DNA of 33,828 nt, taken from contig JABEUR010000078.1 of NCBI GenBank assembly GCA_013044405.1, positions 1 to 33,828 on the forward strand, written 5' to 3'. Origin of the DNA: Acidimicrobiaceae bacterium. GTDB taxonomy: Bacteria > Actinomycetota > Acidimicrobiia > Acidimicrobiales > RAAP-2. Position numbers and translations under genes: made by a program. Of the stretch, positions 16,332-23,672 are shown piece after piece. Each line of letters starts with the position of its first letter. The stretch's first letter is position 1. The notes below the pieces were generated by a model. The model did no database searches. It was not told where the DNA came from and worked only from the letters and a program-made list of their open reading frames with translations.

Positions 16332-16356
16332 ACCTGGCCACACGAGTGCGCCAGGT
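16332..16356 (+). promoter_or_regulatory. Inverted repeat 1 in infC leader
   Basis: ACCTGGC pairs perfectly with GCCAGGT across an 11-base loop. With the second hairpin it could form a leader structure controlling the infC-rpmI-rplT operon, as L20 and IF3 leaders do in other bacteria; this is inference. Confidence 0.35.
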
Positions 16357-16386
16357 TCCCAGGAGTTTGCGCCCCGCTTGCCGTGG

Positions 16387-16405
16387 TGACGCCATCGAGG
16401 CGTCA
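16387..16405 (+). promoter_or_regulatory. Inverted repeat 2 just upstream of infC ribosome site
   Basis: TGACGCC-ATCGA-GGCGTCA is a perfect 7-bp stem with a 5-base loop ending 8 nt before the AAGGAG. There is no U-tract, so it is more likely a translation-control or protein-binding element than a simple terminator. Confidence 0.4.
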
Positions 16406-16425
16406 CAGAGAGCAAGGAGTGAGTT

Positions 16426-17037
16426 ATCGCAACAGTGCCTGGAGACCACCGCGTCAATGAGCGCATTCGTGTAGATACCGTACGTCTGATTGACCACGAG
16501 GGAAATCAGCGTGGTGTGATGACGAGCCGCGAAGCTTTGGCGTTGGCCCGAAGTCTCGATTTGGATCTCGTGGAGATTGCGCCGACGGCCCAACCACCGG
16601 TCTGTCGGATCATGGACTACGGAAAGTTCAAGTTCGACGAGGCTCAAAAGGCCAAGGAGTCGCGTCGCAAGACCCAGAGCGTGGGTGTCAAGGAAATGAA
16701 GTATCGCCCGAAGATCGGTCCAGGAGATTTTGACACCAAGACGCGGCTCGTCGAGAAGTTTCTCAACGAGGGCCACAAGGTGAAGGTCACGATCATGTTT
16801 CGTGGTCGCGAGTCCGCACATCCAGAACTGGGTAAGAAGATTCTCGATCGAATTGTCGAGAAGTTGACCGACATCGCCAAGATCGAGTCGGCAGCCAAGT
16901 TAGACGGTCGAAACATGATCATGGTTCTGGGCCCAGAGAAGAAGGCCAAACCCAAGGTCATCGAGAGTTCGAAAGAAGTAGCGCAGCAGGAAGTCGAGCC
17001 GAGTGTATCGGCCGAAGTAACGGTAGAGGAGGGCTGA
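16426..17037 (+). CDS. infC: Translation initiation factor IF-3, ATC start (203 aa)
   Basis: IF-3 binds the 30S subunit and checks the start codon and initiator tRNA. Family motifs are RVNERIRVDTVRLID, VEIAPTAQPPVCRIMDYGKFKFD, KYRPKIGPGDFDTK and VTIMFRGRES; the C-terminal 35 residues form a charged Lys/Glu tail. The track starts at GTG 16435, but AAGGAG at 16414-16419 is 6 nt from ATC 16426 and 15 nt from that GTG. I therefore take ATC as the start. Non-canonical starts are a known infC feature (AUU in E. coli) and let IF-3 repress its own synthesis. rpmI follows one base after the stop. Confidence 0.95.
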   Translation: MATVPGDHRVNERIRVDTVRLIDHEGNQRGVMTSREALALARSLDLDLVEIAPTAQPPVCRIMDYGKFKFDEAQKAKESRRKTQSVGVKEMKYRPKIGPGDFDTKTRLVEKFLNEGHKVKVTIMFRGRESAHPELGKKILDRIVEKLTDIAKIESAAKLDGRNMIMVLGPEKKAKPKVIESSKEVAQQEVEPSVSAEVTVEEG

Positions 17038-17038
17038 G

Positions 17039-17233
17039 ATGCCAAAGATGAAGACGGACAGTGGTGCGAAGAAGCGGATCAAGGTGACCGGCACCGGGAG
17101 ACTTCGTCGCCGCAAGGCATTTCGGGGTCACCTCATGGAGAAGAAGACGTCGGTCCGGTCACGACGTTTGGGTCGCGACACCGACATTTCGCCCGCGCTC
17201 GAGAAGAGCGTCAAACGTCTGATGGGCCTGTAG
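17039..17233 (+). CDS. rpmI: 50S ribosomal protein L35 (64 aa)
   Basis: This is a small, very basic ribosomal protein with the standard start PKMKTDSGAKKRIKVTGTGRLRR and the end ALEKSVKRLMGL. AGGAGGG precedes the ATG, which follows the infC stop by one base. The infC-rpmI-rplT order is nearly universal in bacteria. Confidence 0.97.
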   Translation: MPKMKTDSGAKKRIKVTGTGRLRRRKAFRGHLMEKKTSVRSRRLGRDTDISPALEKSVKRLMGL

Positions 17234-17262
17234 AGAGTACGAGTTAGGAAAGAGGAACCGAT

Positions 17263-17622
17263 ATGGCACGAGTCAAGAGGGCGGTCAACGCCAAGAAGCA
17301 TCACAAGGCGATTCTCGAAGAGGCCAAGGGTTACTACGGTGACCGAAGTAGGACATTTCGTGCGGCGAATCAAGCCGTCCAACACTCAGGTGTCTACGCC
17401 TTTCGCGACCGGCGCGCTCGTAAGGGCGAGATGCGAAAACTCTGGATCCAGCGAATCAATGCGGGCACGCGTGAACACGGTATGAGTTACAGCCGATTCA
17501 TCGCCGGTCTCAACGCGGCCGGAATCGAAGTGGACCGTCGAATGTTGGCCGATCTGGCCGTGAACGACAACGCCGCATTTGCGGCGATCGTCGCACAAGC
17601 TAATGACGCCTTGGCGAAGTAG
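17263..17622 (+). CDS. rplT: 50S ribosomal protein L20 (119 aa)
   Basis: L20 is an early 23S rRNA-binding assembly protein and in some bacteria a repressor of its own operon. It shows the basic N-terminal extension [14 protein letters not shown], the long helix with [38 protein letters not shown] and the globular end with [23 protein letters not shown]. Length is normal. The ribosome site AAGAGGA is well placed. A translational repressor target could lie in the long infC leader. Confidence 0.97.
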   Translation: MARVKRAVNAKKHHKAILEEAKGYYGDRSRTFRAANQAVQHSGVYAFRDRRARKGEMRKLWIQRINAGTREHGMSYSRFIAGLNAAGIEVDRRMLADLAVNDNAAFAAIVAQANDALAK

Positions 17623-17640
17623 GTAGTTCTGATCGAGGCG

Positions 17641-18462
17641 TTGGGGTCGTCACACCAGCGAGTGCGTCGGCTCCGGCGCCTCATCCAGAAGCGTTCGCTA
17701 CGACGAAGTGAAGAGGCGTGCGTGATCGAGGGCCCCGACTTGATCGAGGCCGCCTTGGCAGCGGGCGTTGAATTCGAGGCGATCTATTTCGACGGCGCCA
17801 TGATCGGCGTGTCGAGCATAGATTCACTCGTCTCCAGGGCGACCGTCCAAGGGGTGAGGGTGTTCCCCCTCGCCCCTGGCGTGCTCCAGAAGATCGCCGA
17901 CACGCAGACTCCCCAGCCCATTCTCGCCTCGGTTCGAGTTTCGCTGCGTGCTCTCGAGGAATTGCCGCTCCAAGGGCTGATCCTGGTTCTGCACGAGATT
18001 CGTGACCCCGGAAATGCCGGGACGATCATTCGATCGGCCGACGCTGCGGGTGCCGCGGGTATCGTCTTCACCGGGCAGTCCGTCGACCCTTTCAACCCCA
18101 AGACCCTACGCGCTACGGCCGGTTCGATATTCCACCTCCCGGTGGTGGTGGGCACGCTCGAATCGGTCCTGGATCATTTCTCGCGCGCTGGGGTACGCAC
18201 TCTTGCCAGTGTCGTTCGTGGGGGTACCAGTCACCGGGAGATCGATTTTCGTGCCTCCAACGTGGTGGTCATCGGCAATGAGTCAGACGGTCTCAAGCCC
18301 GAAGAAGTCGCTCTGTGCGACGAGCGTCTCACCATAGTCATGTCGGGACGCAACGAGTCGCTCAATGCCGGCGTCGCCGCGTCGTTGTTCGCTTTCGAGG
18401 CGATGTGGCAACGCCAAGACATCACTCGCCGGTCACCAGGCCCTAGCCTTGAAGAGCCATGA
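17641..18462 (+). CDS. SpoU/TrmH-family RNA 2'-O-methyltransferase (273 aa)
   Basis: The protein matches the TsnR-like rRNA methyltransferase that follows rplT in actinobacteria. An N-terminal substrate-binding part (SEEACVIEGPDLIEAAL) precedes a knotted SAM-binding domain with HEIRDPGNAGTIIRSADAAG, VVVIGNESDGLKPE and SLNAGVAASLFAFEA (more usually SLNVSVAAS). The target RNA site is unknown; 23S rRNA is likely. The start is unclear: TTG 17641 is used because it keeps the SSHQRVRRLRRL segment typical of the family, with GAGG close upstream; GTG 17662 is an alternative. It overlaps pheS by four bases (ATGA). Confidence 0.88.
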   Translation: MGSSHQRVRRLRRLIQKRSLRRSEEACVIEGPDLIEAALAAGVEFEAIYFDGAMIGVSSIDSLVSRATVQGVRVFPLAPGVLQKIADTQTPQPILASVRVSLRALEELPLQGLILVLHEIRDPGNAGTIIRSADAAGAAGIVFTGQSVDPFNPKTLRATAGSIFHLPVVVGTLESVLDHFSRAGVRTLASVVRGGTSHREIDFRASNVVVIGNESDGLKPEEVALCDERLTIVMSGRNESLNAGVAASLFAFEAMWQRQDITRRSPGPSLEEP

Positions 18463-19529
18463 CTTCGCCACTCGCCAATCTTCAATCCCAGATCGATGAA
18501 CTACTGGCGCGCATTGCCTCGCTCGAGTCACTCGAAGCCCTTCGTGCAGCCGAGCCATCGCTCACGGGAAAGCGCTCGGTCCTCAGCTCGCTCCAGAAGT
18601 CACTCGGTGGTTTGGCTCCCGAGGAGCGAAGTGACGCGGGCGCCACGTTGCAAGGCGCTCGACGCCACGTTGAGATCGCACTCGAGGATCGTCGAGTCGA
18701 ACTAGCCCGCGAAGAGCGCCGCATCCGCTTACAGGCCGATCGCCTCGACCTCGGTGACGTGGTCGTGCAGTCCGTGCGGTGGCCCGCTACGGTCGGTCAC
18801 CGAGGCCTGGTCCCGTCGACACAACGAGAGCTCGAGGATGTTTTTGTGGGTATGGGGTTCACCGTCGCCGACGGTCCCGAAGTGGAGAGCGACTGGTACA
18901 ACTTCGAGGCGCTCAATATCCCACCCGCACATCCCGCTCGTGGGATGTGGGACACCTTCTACGTCGATCTCGGCGAGCCCGAGACGGTCGTACTCAGAAC
19001 TCACACGTCACCGACCCAGATACACCTGATGGAGCTGGCCCTCGCGCAAGAGGCGCTGCCGATTCACTCGGTCATGCCGGGGAGGTGTTATCGCCGAGAC
19101 ACTCCCGACGCACGCCACTTAGCGACCTTCCATCAGATCGAGGGTCTGGTCGTCGACCGTGACATCACCTTCGCCGACCTCGCGGGAGTGATCGAGACCT
19201 TCACGCGCTCGTACTTCGGTTCCGATATCGAATCACGACTCCGTCCCGCGTACTTCCCGTTCACCGAACCCTCGGCGGAGTTCGAGATCACCTGCACGAT
19301 CTGTCGAGGTGACGGATGTCGCACCTGTTCTCAGACCGGTTGGATCGAGCTCGGTGGCTGTGGGATGCTCGACCCTGCGGTCTTTAGTGCCGTGGGACTC
19401 GACGCGGATGAGTGGAGCGGGTTCGCCTTCGGCTTCGGGATCGACCGGTGCGCTCAGATGCGTTACCAGATCGGCGATATGAGGGCACTCATCGAGAATG
19501 ACGTTCGTTTCCTTGGACAGTTCTCATGA
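18459..19529 (+). CDS. pheS: Phenylalanine-tRNA ligase alpha subunit (356 aa)
   Basis: This is the catalytic alpha chain of the alpha2-beta2 enzyme. The N-terminal coiled coil covers about residues 5-90. Class II motifs follow: the motif 2 region around RDTPDARHLATFHQIEGL, RPAYFPFTEPSAEFEI, the Cys-rich insert CTICRGDGCRTC seen in many bacterial PheS, GGCGMLDPAVF and motif 3 FGFGIDRCAQMRYQIGD. It ends in an ATGA overlap with pheT. A TAGCCT hexamer ends 9 nt before the ATG and GAAGAG lies in between, so either an extra promoter or plain coupling may serve it. Confidence 0.97.
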   Translation: MTSPLANLQSQIDELLARIASLESLEALRAAEPSLTGKRSVLSSLQKSLGGLAPEERSDAGATLQGARRHVEIALEDRRVELAREERRIRLQADRLDLGDVVVQSVRWPATVGHRGLVPSTQRELEDVFVGMGFTVADGPEVESDWYNFEALNIPPAHPARGMWDTFYVDLGEPETVVLRTHTSPTQIHLMELALAQEALPIHSVMPGRCYRRDTPDARHLATFHQIEGLVVDRDITFADLAGVIETFTRSYFGSDIESRLRPAYFPFTEPSAEFEITCTICRGDGCRTCSQTGWIELGGCGMLDPAVFSAVGLDADEWSGFAFGFGIDRCAQMRYQIGDMRALIENDVRFLGQFS

Positions 19530-22000
19530 GAATCGCCCTGTCGTGGTTACAGGAGTTCGTCGGACTGCGCGAATCGCCCGATGAGCTTCGTGCGGTGATG
19601 GACGATCTCGGATTGGTGGTCGAAGGGATCGAGCACGTCGGCGCAGGACTCGAGAGCGTGGTGGTCGCTCGAATCGATGAAATTTCGCCCATCGCCGGAG
19701 CGGATCGCATTCGACGGATCAAGGTCGACGCTGGACATGGTCCGCTCGAGATCGTCTGTGGGGCGATGAATTTCTCCGTTGGCGATCACGTACCGCTGGC
19801 CCCGGTTGGCGCGGTGCTGCCCGGAGGATTCGAGATCGCCGAGCGAAGGATGAAGGGAGTGGTGTCCAATGGCATGCTCTGTTCGGCACGTGAACTCGGT
19901 CTCAGCGACGATCACGACGGCCTGATGGTGCTCGATCACTTGATCGCGCCAGTTGTTGGCCAACCCTTGCTCGAGGCACTCGACGTCGTTCCCGACGTGA
20001 TCTTTGACATATCGGTGGAGGGGAACCGTCCCGACGCGTGGTCAGTTGCGGGGGTCGCTCGAGACCTCGCGACTCGACTTGGCCGTCCGCTGTCGGCGCC
20101 GACCCTGGCCCAACCCAATGCTGGTGCGGTGACGAGTTCGGTCGCCCAGGCAGCAATCGAAGATGAGGAACTTTGTGGACGGCTCACGGTCTCGGTTCTG
20201 CGCAAGGTCGTCGTCGGTCCCTCACCAGCGTGGATCCGACGCCGCGTCGAGAGCGCCGGGATGAGATCGATTTCGAACGTCGTCGACGCCTCGAACCTGG
20301 TCATGATCGAACTGGGTCAACCAACTCACCCCTATGACCTCGCTCACGTGGCGGGCCAGACCATTCGAGTTCGTCGCGCTCGCACCGGTGAGCGTCTCGA
20401 GACGCTCGACGGAGTGGTTCGTGAACTGGCTAAAGGCGGTCGGGGCCTTGGAGATACTGGCGTCGACTGTGTCATTGTCGACGGTGACGATGTGGTCATT
20501 GGTTTGGCCGGGATCATGGGCGGCGCGTCAAGTGAGATCAGCCAATCGACCACCGAAGTGCTTCTGGAGTCCGCCTTCTTCGACCCGATGACGATTGCGC
20601 GCAGTGCGAAGCACCACGGACTCAGAAGCGAGGCTTCGAACCGTTTCGAACGTGGCGTAGACCCCCAACTGGCACTACGGGCGGTAGCTCGTTTCGTGGC
20701 GATCCTACGCGAGAGCGTGCCCGATCTCGAATGGTTGGACGAGCCCATCGATCTCTGGGGTGTCGTTCCTGAACTGCCGAGCATCACACTGCGCGACGGC
20801 GACGTCGAGCGCTCCCTAGGTGTCGCTATTGACGAAGATGTCGTGGTCGAGATCCTTGAAGGATTGGGCTTCAGTCTTCGAAGGAGCGGTCGCGATCTGA
20901 TCGTCGTTCCGTCGACGGCCCGACTCGACGTGCGCTCGGGCGCAGCCGGGCGCGCCGATGTCATCGAGGAGATTGCCCGCCTTTATAGTTACCGGCGCCT
21001 GCCGCGTCATACGCCGACGTGGCCTCAACCCGGGGGCCTTAGCGAACGACAGGTGCTTCGACGTCTGGTGCGTGACGTCGTCGTGGACCTTGGGGCGACG
21101 GAGGCTTGGACGCCCTCGCTCGGTAGTGACGTTGATTTCGAACTCCTTCATCCCCAATTGAGAAGAGTACGAATCACCAATCCTTTGACCGCCGAGGAAT
21201 CGGTGCTGCGCGCAACGATGATTACGGGACTCGTGCGTGCTTGGGTGCGCAACGTCGAACGCGGAACGGGCGACGTCGTACTCAGTGAGATGGGAGTGGT
21301 GTTCACCCACCCCGACGATGCGAAGATCCCACGACCTTCCAAGGGTGGCGTACAAGGAGCGGTCACCCTGATCTTGCCCAACGAGAACGAACGCCTCACG
21401 GTGATCCTCGGACGCGAACTTGATGATGCCCTAAGCGCGGTGGCCCTATGGTCCGTCCTCGCCGGTCGCCTCGGACTCGCCGACGTCGTAGTTCGCTCAT
21501 TGAAGGAACCGGTGCCCGGATTTCACCAGACGCGCTGCGCCGAGTTGACGGACCGTTCTACTGGGGCGCTGATTGGCCACGTGGGAGAAGTGGACGACGA
21601 ATTGATCGCGACGTTGTCGGGTGCCCTTGGGGGACGGCGACTCGGACTCGTCGACATCGACCTCGACGCCTTGGCGGACCAGGATCGTGTCATCCGTCGC
21701 AGTCAAGTAGCTCAGATTCCAAGTCGATATCCCAGTGCCGTGGTGGATCTGGCACTCGTGGCCCCCGAGTCACTGAATGCCCAGGATCTCGCCAATGCCT
21801 TGCGGACCGCTTCGCCGCTGGTGGAGTCGGTCCAGCTGTTCGATGTCTATCGAGGCGCCACTTTGGAGCACGGCACGCGTAGTCTTGCCTACCGCGTTCG
21901 ATTCAGCTCGCCTGATCGAACCCTTAGCGAGTCCGAGGTGTCCAAGGTGCGTGAACATTTGATCGAGGTCGCCCAGAGCACTGGTGCGAATCTTCGCTGA
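19526..22000 (+). CDS. pheT: Phenylalanine-tRNA ligase beta subunit (824 aa)
   Basis: The non-catalytic beta chain shows its domains in order: the tRNA-binding EMAP-like domain (about 40-150, with NGMLCSARELGL), the B3/B4 editing domain (about 210-400, with SNVVDASNLVMIELGQPTHPYD and IAGIMGG-type GLAGIMGGASSEI), the B5 domain (about 415-490, IEEIARLYSYRRLP at its end), the catalytic-like core and the C-terminal anticodon-binding domain (ending SLAYRVRFSSPDRTLSESEV). Length is standard and all parts look intact. Its start is ATGA-coupled to pheS. Confidence 0.97.
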   Translation: MRIALSWLQEFVGLRESPDELRAVMDDLGLVVEGIEHVGAGLESVVVARIDEISPIAGADRIRRIKVDAGHGPLEIVCGAMNFSVGDHVPLAPVGAVLPGGFEIAERRMKGVVSNGMLCSARELGLSDDHDGLMVLDHLIAPVVGQPLLEALDVVPDVIFDISVEGNRPDAWSVAGVARDLATRLGRPLSAPTLAQPNAGAVTSSVAQAAIEDEELCGRLTVSVLRKVVVGPSPAWIRRRVESAGMRSISNVVDASNLVMIELGQPTHPYDLAHVAGQTIRVRRARTGERLETLDGVVRELAKGGRGLGDTGVDCVIVDGDDVVIGLAGIMGGASSEISQSTTEVLLESAFFDPMTIARSAKHHGLRSEASNRFERGVDPQLALRAVARFVAILRESVPDLEWLDEPIDLWGVVPELPSITLRDGDVERSLGVAIDEDVVVEILEGLGFSLRRSGRDLIVVPSTARLDVRSGAAGRADVIEEIARLYSYRRLPRHTPTWPQPGGLSERQVLRRLVRDVVVDLGATEAWTPSLGSDVDFELLHPQLRRVRITNPLTAEESVLRATMITGLVRAWVRNVERGTGDVVLSEMGVVFTHPDDAKIPRPSKGGVQGAVTLILPNENERLTVILGRELDDALSAVALWSVLAGRLGLADVVVRSLKEPVPGFHQTRCAELTDRSTGALIGHVGEVDDELIATLSGALGGRRLGLVDIDLDALADQDRVIRRSQVAQIPSRYPSAVVDLALVAPESLNAQDLANALRTASPLVESVQLFDVYRGATLEHGTRSLAYRVRFSSPDRTLSESEVSKVREHLIEVAQSTGANLR

Positions 22001-22037
22001 GTAGAGGTCTCGCTAGAGACTAAGGGAGTTGTACGAG

Positions 22038-22742
22038 ATGATCGAGTTCGTGTCCCCACCCGAACTGGGTCGGTGCTTCGGTGTTGACTACATCGTGCGA
22101 CTGGGCGACGTCGGTCCCGACGGAGTCATCAGACCCGATGGCGTTGCTCGTCACCTTCAAGACGTCGCCACCGACGACTGGGAGGATACCGGTGTCGACT
22201 CGAGCGACGTGTGGGTGGTTCGACGTACCTCGATTCGCCTGGCCCAGGGTGGGCGCTGGCCCAACTACAAAGAACGGATGAGGGTAACCACGTGGTGTGG
22301 GGGAGTTGGGGCGGCGTGGGCGGAACGTCGCACCAATTTTGAAGTGGACGGGACCTTGATGGTCGAAGCGGCAGCACTGTGGGTGCCGGTCGATCCTGGG
22401 GGGCACCCGGTGCGGATTCGCGAGAGCTTCTATGAAGTTTATGGCGAATCGATTCGAGGTCGAAAGGTGTCGGGTCGAATCGCCGCGCCGGTCGTTGCGG
22501 AGGGTGCCACCTTCGAATCCTGGCCACTTCGTCGAGCTGATTTGGACGTCGTAGGCCACGTCAACAACGCGGCGCTCTGGCAAGCAGTCAGTCAGGTCGC
22601 TCCCACACCCTTGTCCAGCGTTCAGCTCACGCACCACGGTTCGATCGTCGAAGGCGATGTGGTGACCTTGGCGCGTACGTTCGAACGTCTCTGGCTGCTG
22701 GTCGACGGCTCGGTTCAGGTCGCGGCTGAATTCTCAGCGTAG
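22038..22742 (+). CDS. Acyl-ACP thioesterase, FatA/FatB-like (234 aa)
   Basis: It likely releases fatty acids from acyl carrier protein. Two hot-dog folds are expected: the first has the helix DGVARHLQDVATDDWEDTG and WVVRRTSI, and the second has PLRRADLDVVGHVNNAALWQ, which matches the DLDxNxHVNNxxY active-site motif of plant and bacterial enzymes. The position of the catalytic Cys in plant LEYRREC appears as Ser here (LTHHGSI). The track begins at TTG 22029; ATG 22038 is better because AGGGAG lies 9 nt upstream. It is the only lipid gene in the window and ends in a 28-base convergent overlap with the exporter. Confidence 0.82.
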   Translation: MIEFVSPPELGRCFGVDYIVRLGDVGPDGVIRPDGVARHLQDVATDDWEDTGVDSSDVWVVRRTSIRLAQGGRWPNYKERMRVTTWCGGVGAAWAERRTNFEVDGTLMVEAAALWVPVDPGGHPVRIRESFYEVYGESIRGRKVSGRIAAPVVAEGATFESWPLRRADLDVVGHVNNAALWQAVSQVAPTPLSSVQLTHHGSIVEGDVVTLARTFERLWLLVDGSVQVAAEFSA

Positions 22743-23602
22743 GCACGTCGGTCTCGGGGTTCGCTCGTGGCGTAGATCGAGCCAACGAGTACGAGGGGAA
22801 AGCCAACGGCGATGCCGAGGGTCAGGTGTTCGTGCAGACCAACGATGCCCAAGATGACGGCGATGCCGGTGTTCACGTAGGTCACCACGACCGATCGCGT
22901 CGAACCGATCTCCTTGACCAGCTCGAAGAACACGAGGAACGCGATTGCCGTGCAGACAACCGAGAGGACCAACGCCGAGCTCCAGGTCTCGCCTGATATG
23001 CGTGACGGCCAGTGTTCGATGGTCCACGGAACCCACGCGAGCGCCACCACACTGGTGGCACCTGCGACGACCGCGATTCCCGGTACGTGAGCAAGTTTGG
23101 TCGCGAGGATCATCGGACCGACGCTGTAGCCAACCACGACGACCATCATCAGGGCAATCCAGGTGGTTGATCCGCCCCGGAGATCGAGACCGACGAGCAG
23201 GAGCACACCGAACGCTCCCACGCCGAGGCCGAAATATCGCCGTGGCGAAACGTGCTCGTCGGTCTTTCGAAGCCGTTGGACGAGCACTGAGAACAGCGGG
23301 ACGCAACAGACCAGCAGGCTCGTGAGCGAACTGGTGATGTGACGCTCAGAGTTCGCCATGAAGTACCACGGAATCCCGAATTCGACGACGCCAAAGACGC
23401 TGATCCAGCCAATGTGGTGCCACAGAGCGCGAAACTGATCGCGCATCACGACGATGGGCAGGAGGATGAGTGCCGCTGGAGCTGTCCGCACGAAGACCAG
23501 GACCCCCGGGTCGAGCTGACGCACGGCGACGCGGATCAGCAGATACGGGATTCCCCAGATGACCGCCATTGCCAAGAACAGGGTCCCGCCTCGTCGTGTC
23601 AT
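22715..23602 (-). CDS. EamA/DMT-family membrane transporter (295 aa)
   Basis: About ten hydrophobic segments in two repeated halves fit the drug/metabolite transporter fold: LFLAMAVIWGIPYLLIRVAV near the start, GVLVFVRTAPAALILLPIVV, a second EamA unit from WIALMMVVVVGYSVGPMI, and FLVFFELVKEIGSTRSVVVTYVNTGIAVILG near the end. Members export amino acids and other metabolites; the substrate here cannot be read from sequence. The track start at 23641 adds a basic stretch and overlaps the operator; ATG 23602 has TAAACT 7 nt upstream on the minus strand, the leaderless layout. It diverges from argC with only 70 bp between, so shared ArgR control is possible. Confidence 0.85.
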   Translation of the reverse strand: MTRRGGTLFLAMAVIWGIPYLLIRVAVRQLDPGVLVFVRTAPAALILLPIVVMRDQFRALWHHIGWISVFGVVEFGIPWYFMANSERHITSSLTSLLVCCVPLFSVLVQRLRKTDEHVSPRRYFGLGVGAFGVLLLVGLDLRGGSTTWIALMMVVVVGYSVGPMILATKLAHVPGIAVVAGATSVVALAWVPWTIEHWPSRISGETWSSALVLSVVCTAIAFLVFFELVKEIGSTRSVVVTYVNTGIAVILGIVGLHEHLTLGIAVGFPLVLVGSIYATSEPRDRRAYAENSAAT

Positions 23603-23609
23603 GACGTCG

Positions 23610-23615
23610 AGTTTA
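23610..23615 (-). promoter_or_regulatory. Putative -10 box (TAAACT) for leaderless EamA gene
   Basis: On the minus strand TAAACT lies 7 nt before ATG 23602. Its -35 position would fall in the first ARG-like box. Confidence 0.45.
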
Positions 23616-23633
23616 GCCCGAGGGCGGATGATG

Positions 23634-23671
23634 ATTTGCATAATTCATTGACGATATGCATAAAATGGCAG
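23634..23671. promoter_or_regulatory. Two ARG-box-like sites over the argC promoter
   Basis: ATTTGCATAATTCATTGA (23634-23651) and ATATGCATAAAATGGCAG (23654-23671) share TGCATAA exactly 20 bp apart. Each has a clean left half-site TGCAT; the right halves (ATTGA, ATGGCA) are imperfect and off by one base in spacing. Paired 18-bp boxes about two helical turns apart over the promoter are the usual ArgR operator arrangement. argR is the fourth gene of this operon, so feedback repression by arginine is expected. Confidence 0.6.
23661..23666 (+). promoter_or_regulatory. Putative -10 box (TAAAAT) for leaderless arg operon
   Basis: TAAAAT lies exactly 6 nt before the argC ATG, inside the second ARG-like box. 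TTGCAT at 23636-23641, in the first box, could be the -35 with a 19-bp spacer. There is no Shine-Dalgarno. Confidence 0.5.
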
Positions 23672-23672
23672 T

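Larger units (their letters stand above)
16120..16425. other. 306-bp intergenic region between DUF1844-like gene and infC
   Basis: I see no coding frame with family features here. It holds the DUF1844 -10 hexamer on the minus strand, a TACACT hexamer for infC at 16282, two perfect inverted repeats and the infC Shine-Dalgarno. The distance from the putative infC transcription start to its start codon is about 130 nt, long for this genome. Confidence 0.6.

Noticed and set aside
22007-22020. Small GTCTC/GAGAC hairpin after pheT
   Set aside because: A 5-bp stem with 4-base loop and no U-tract is too weak to call a terminator.
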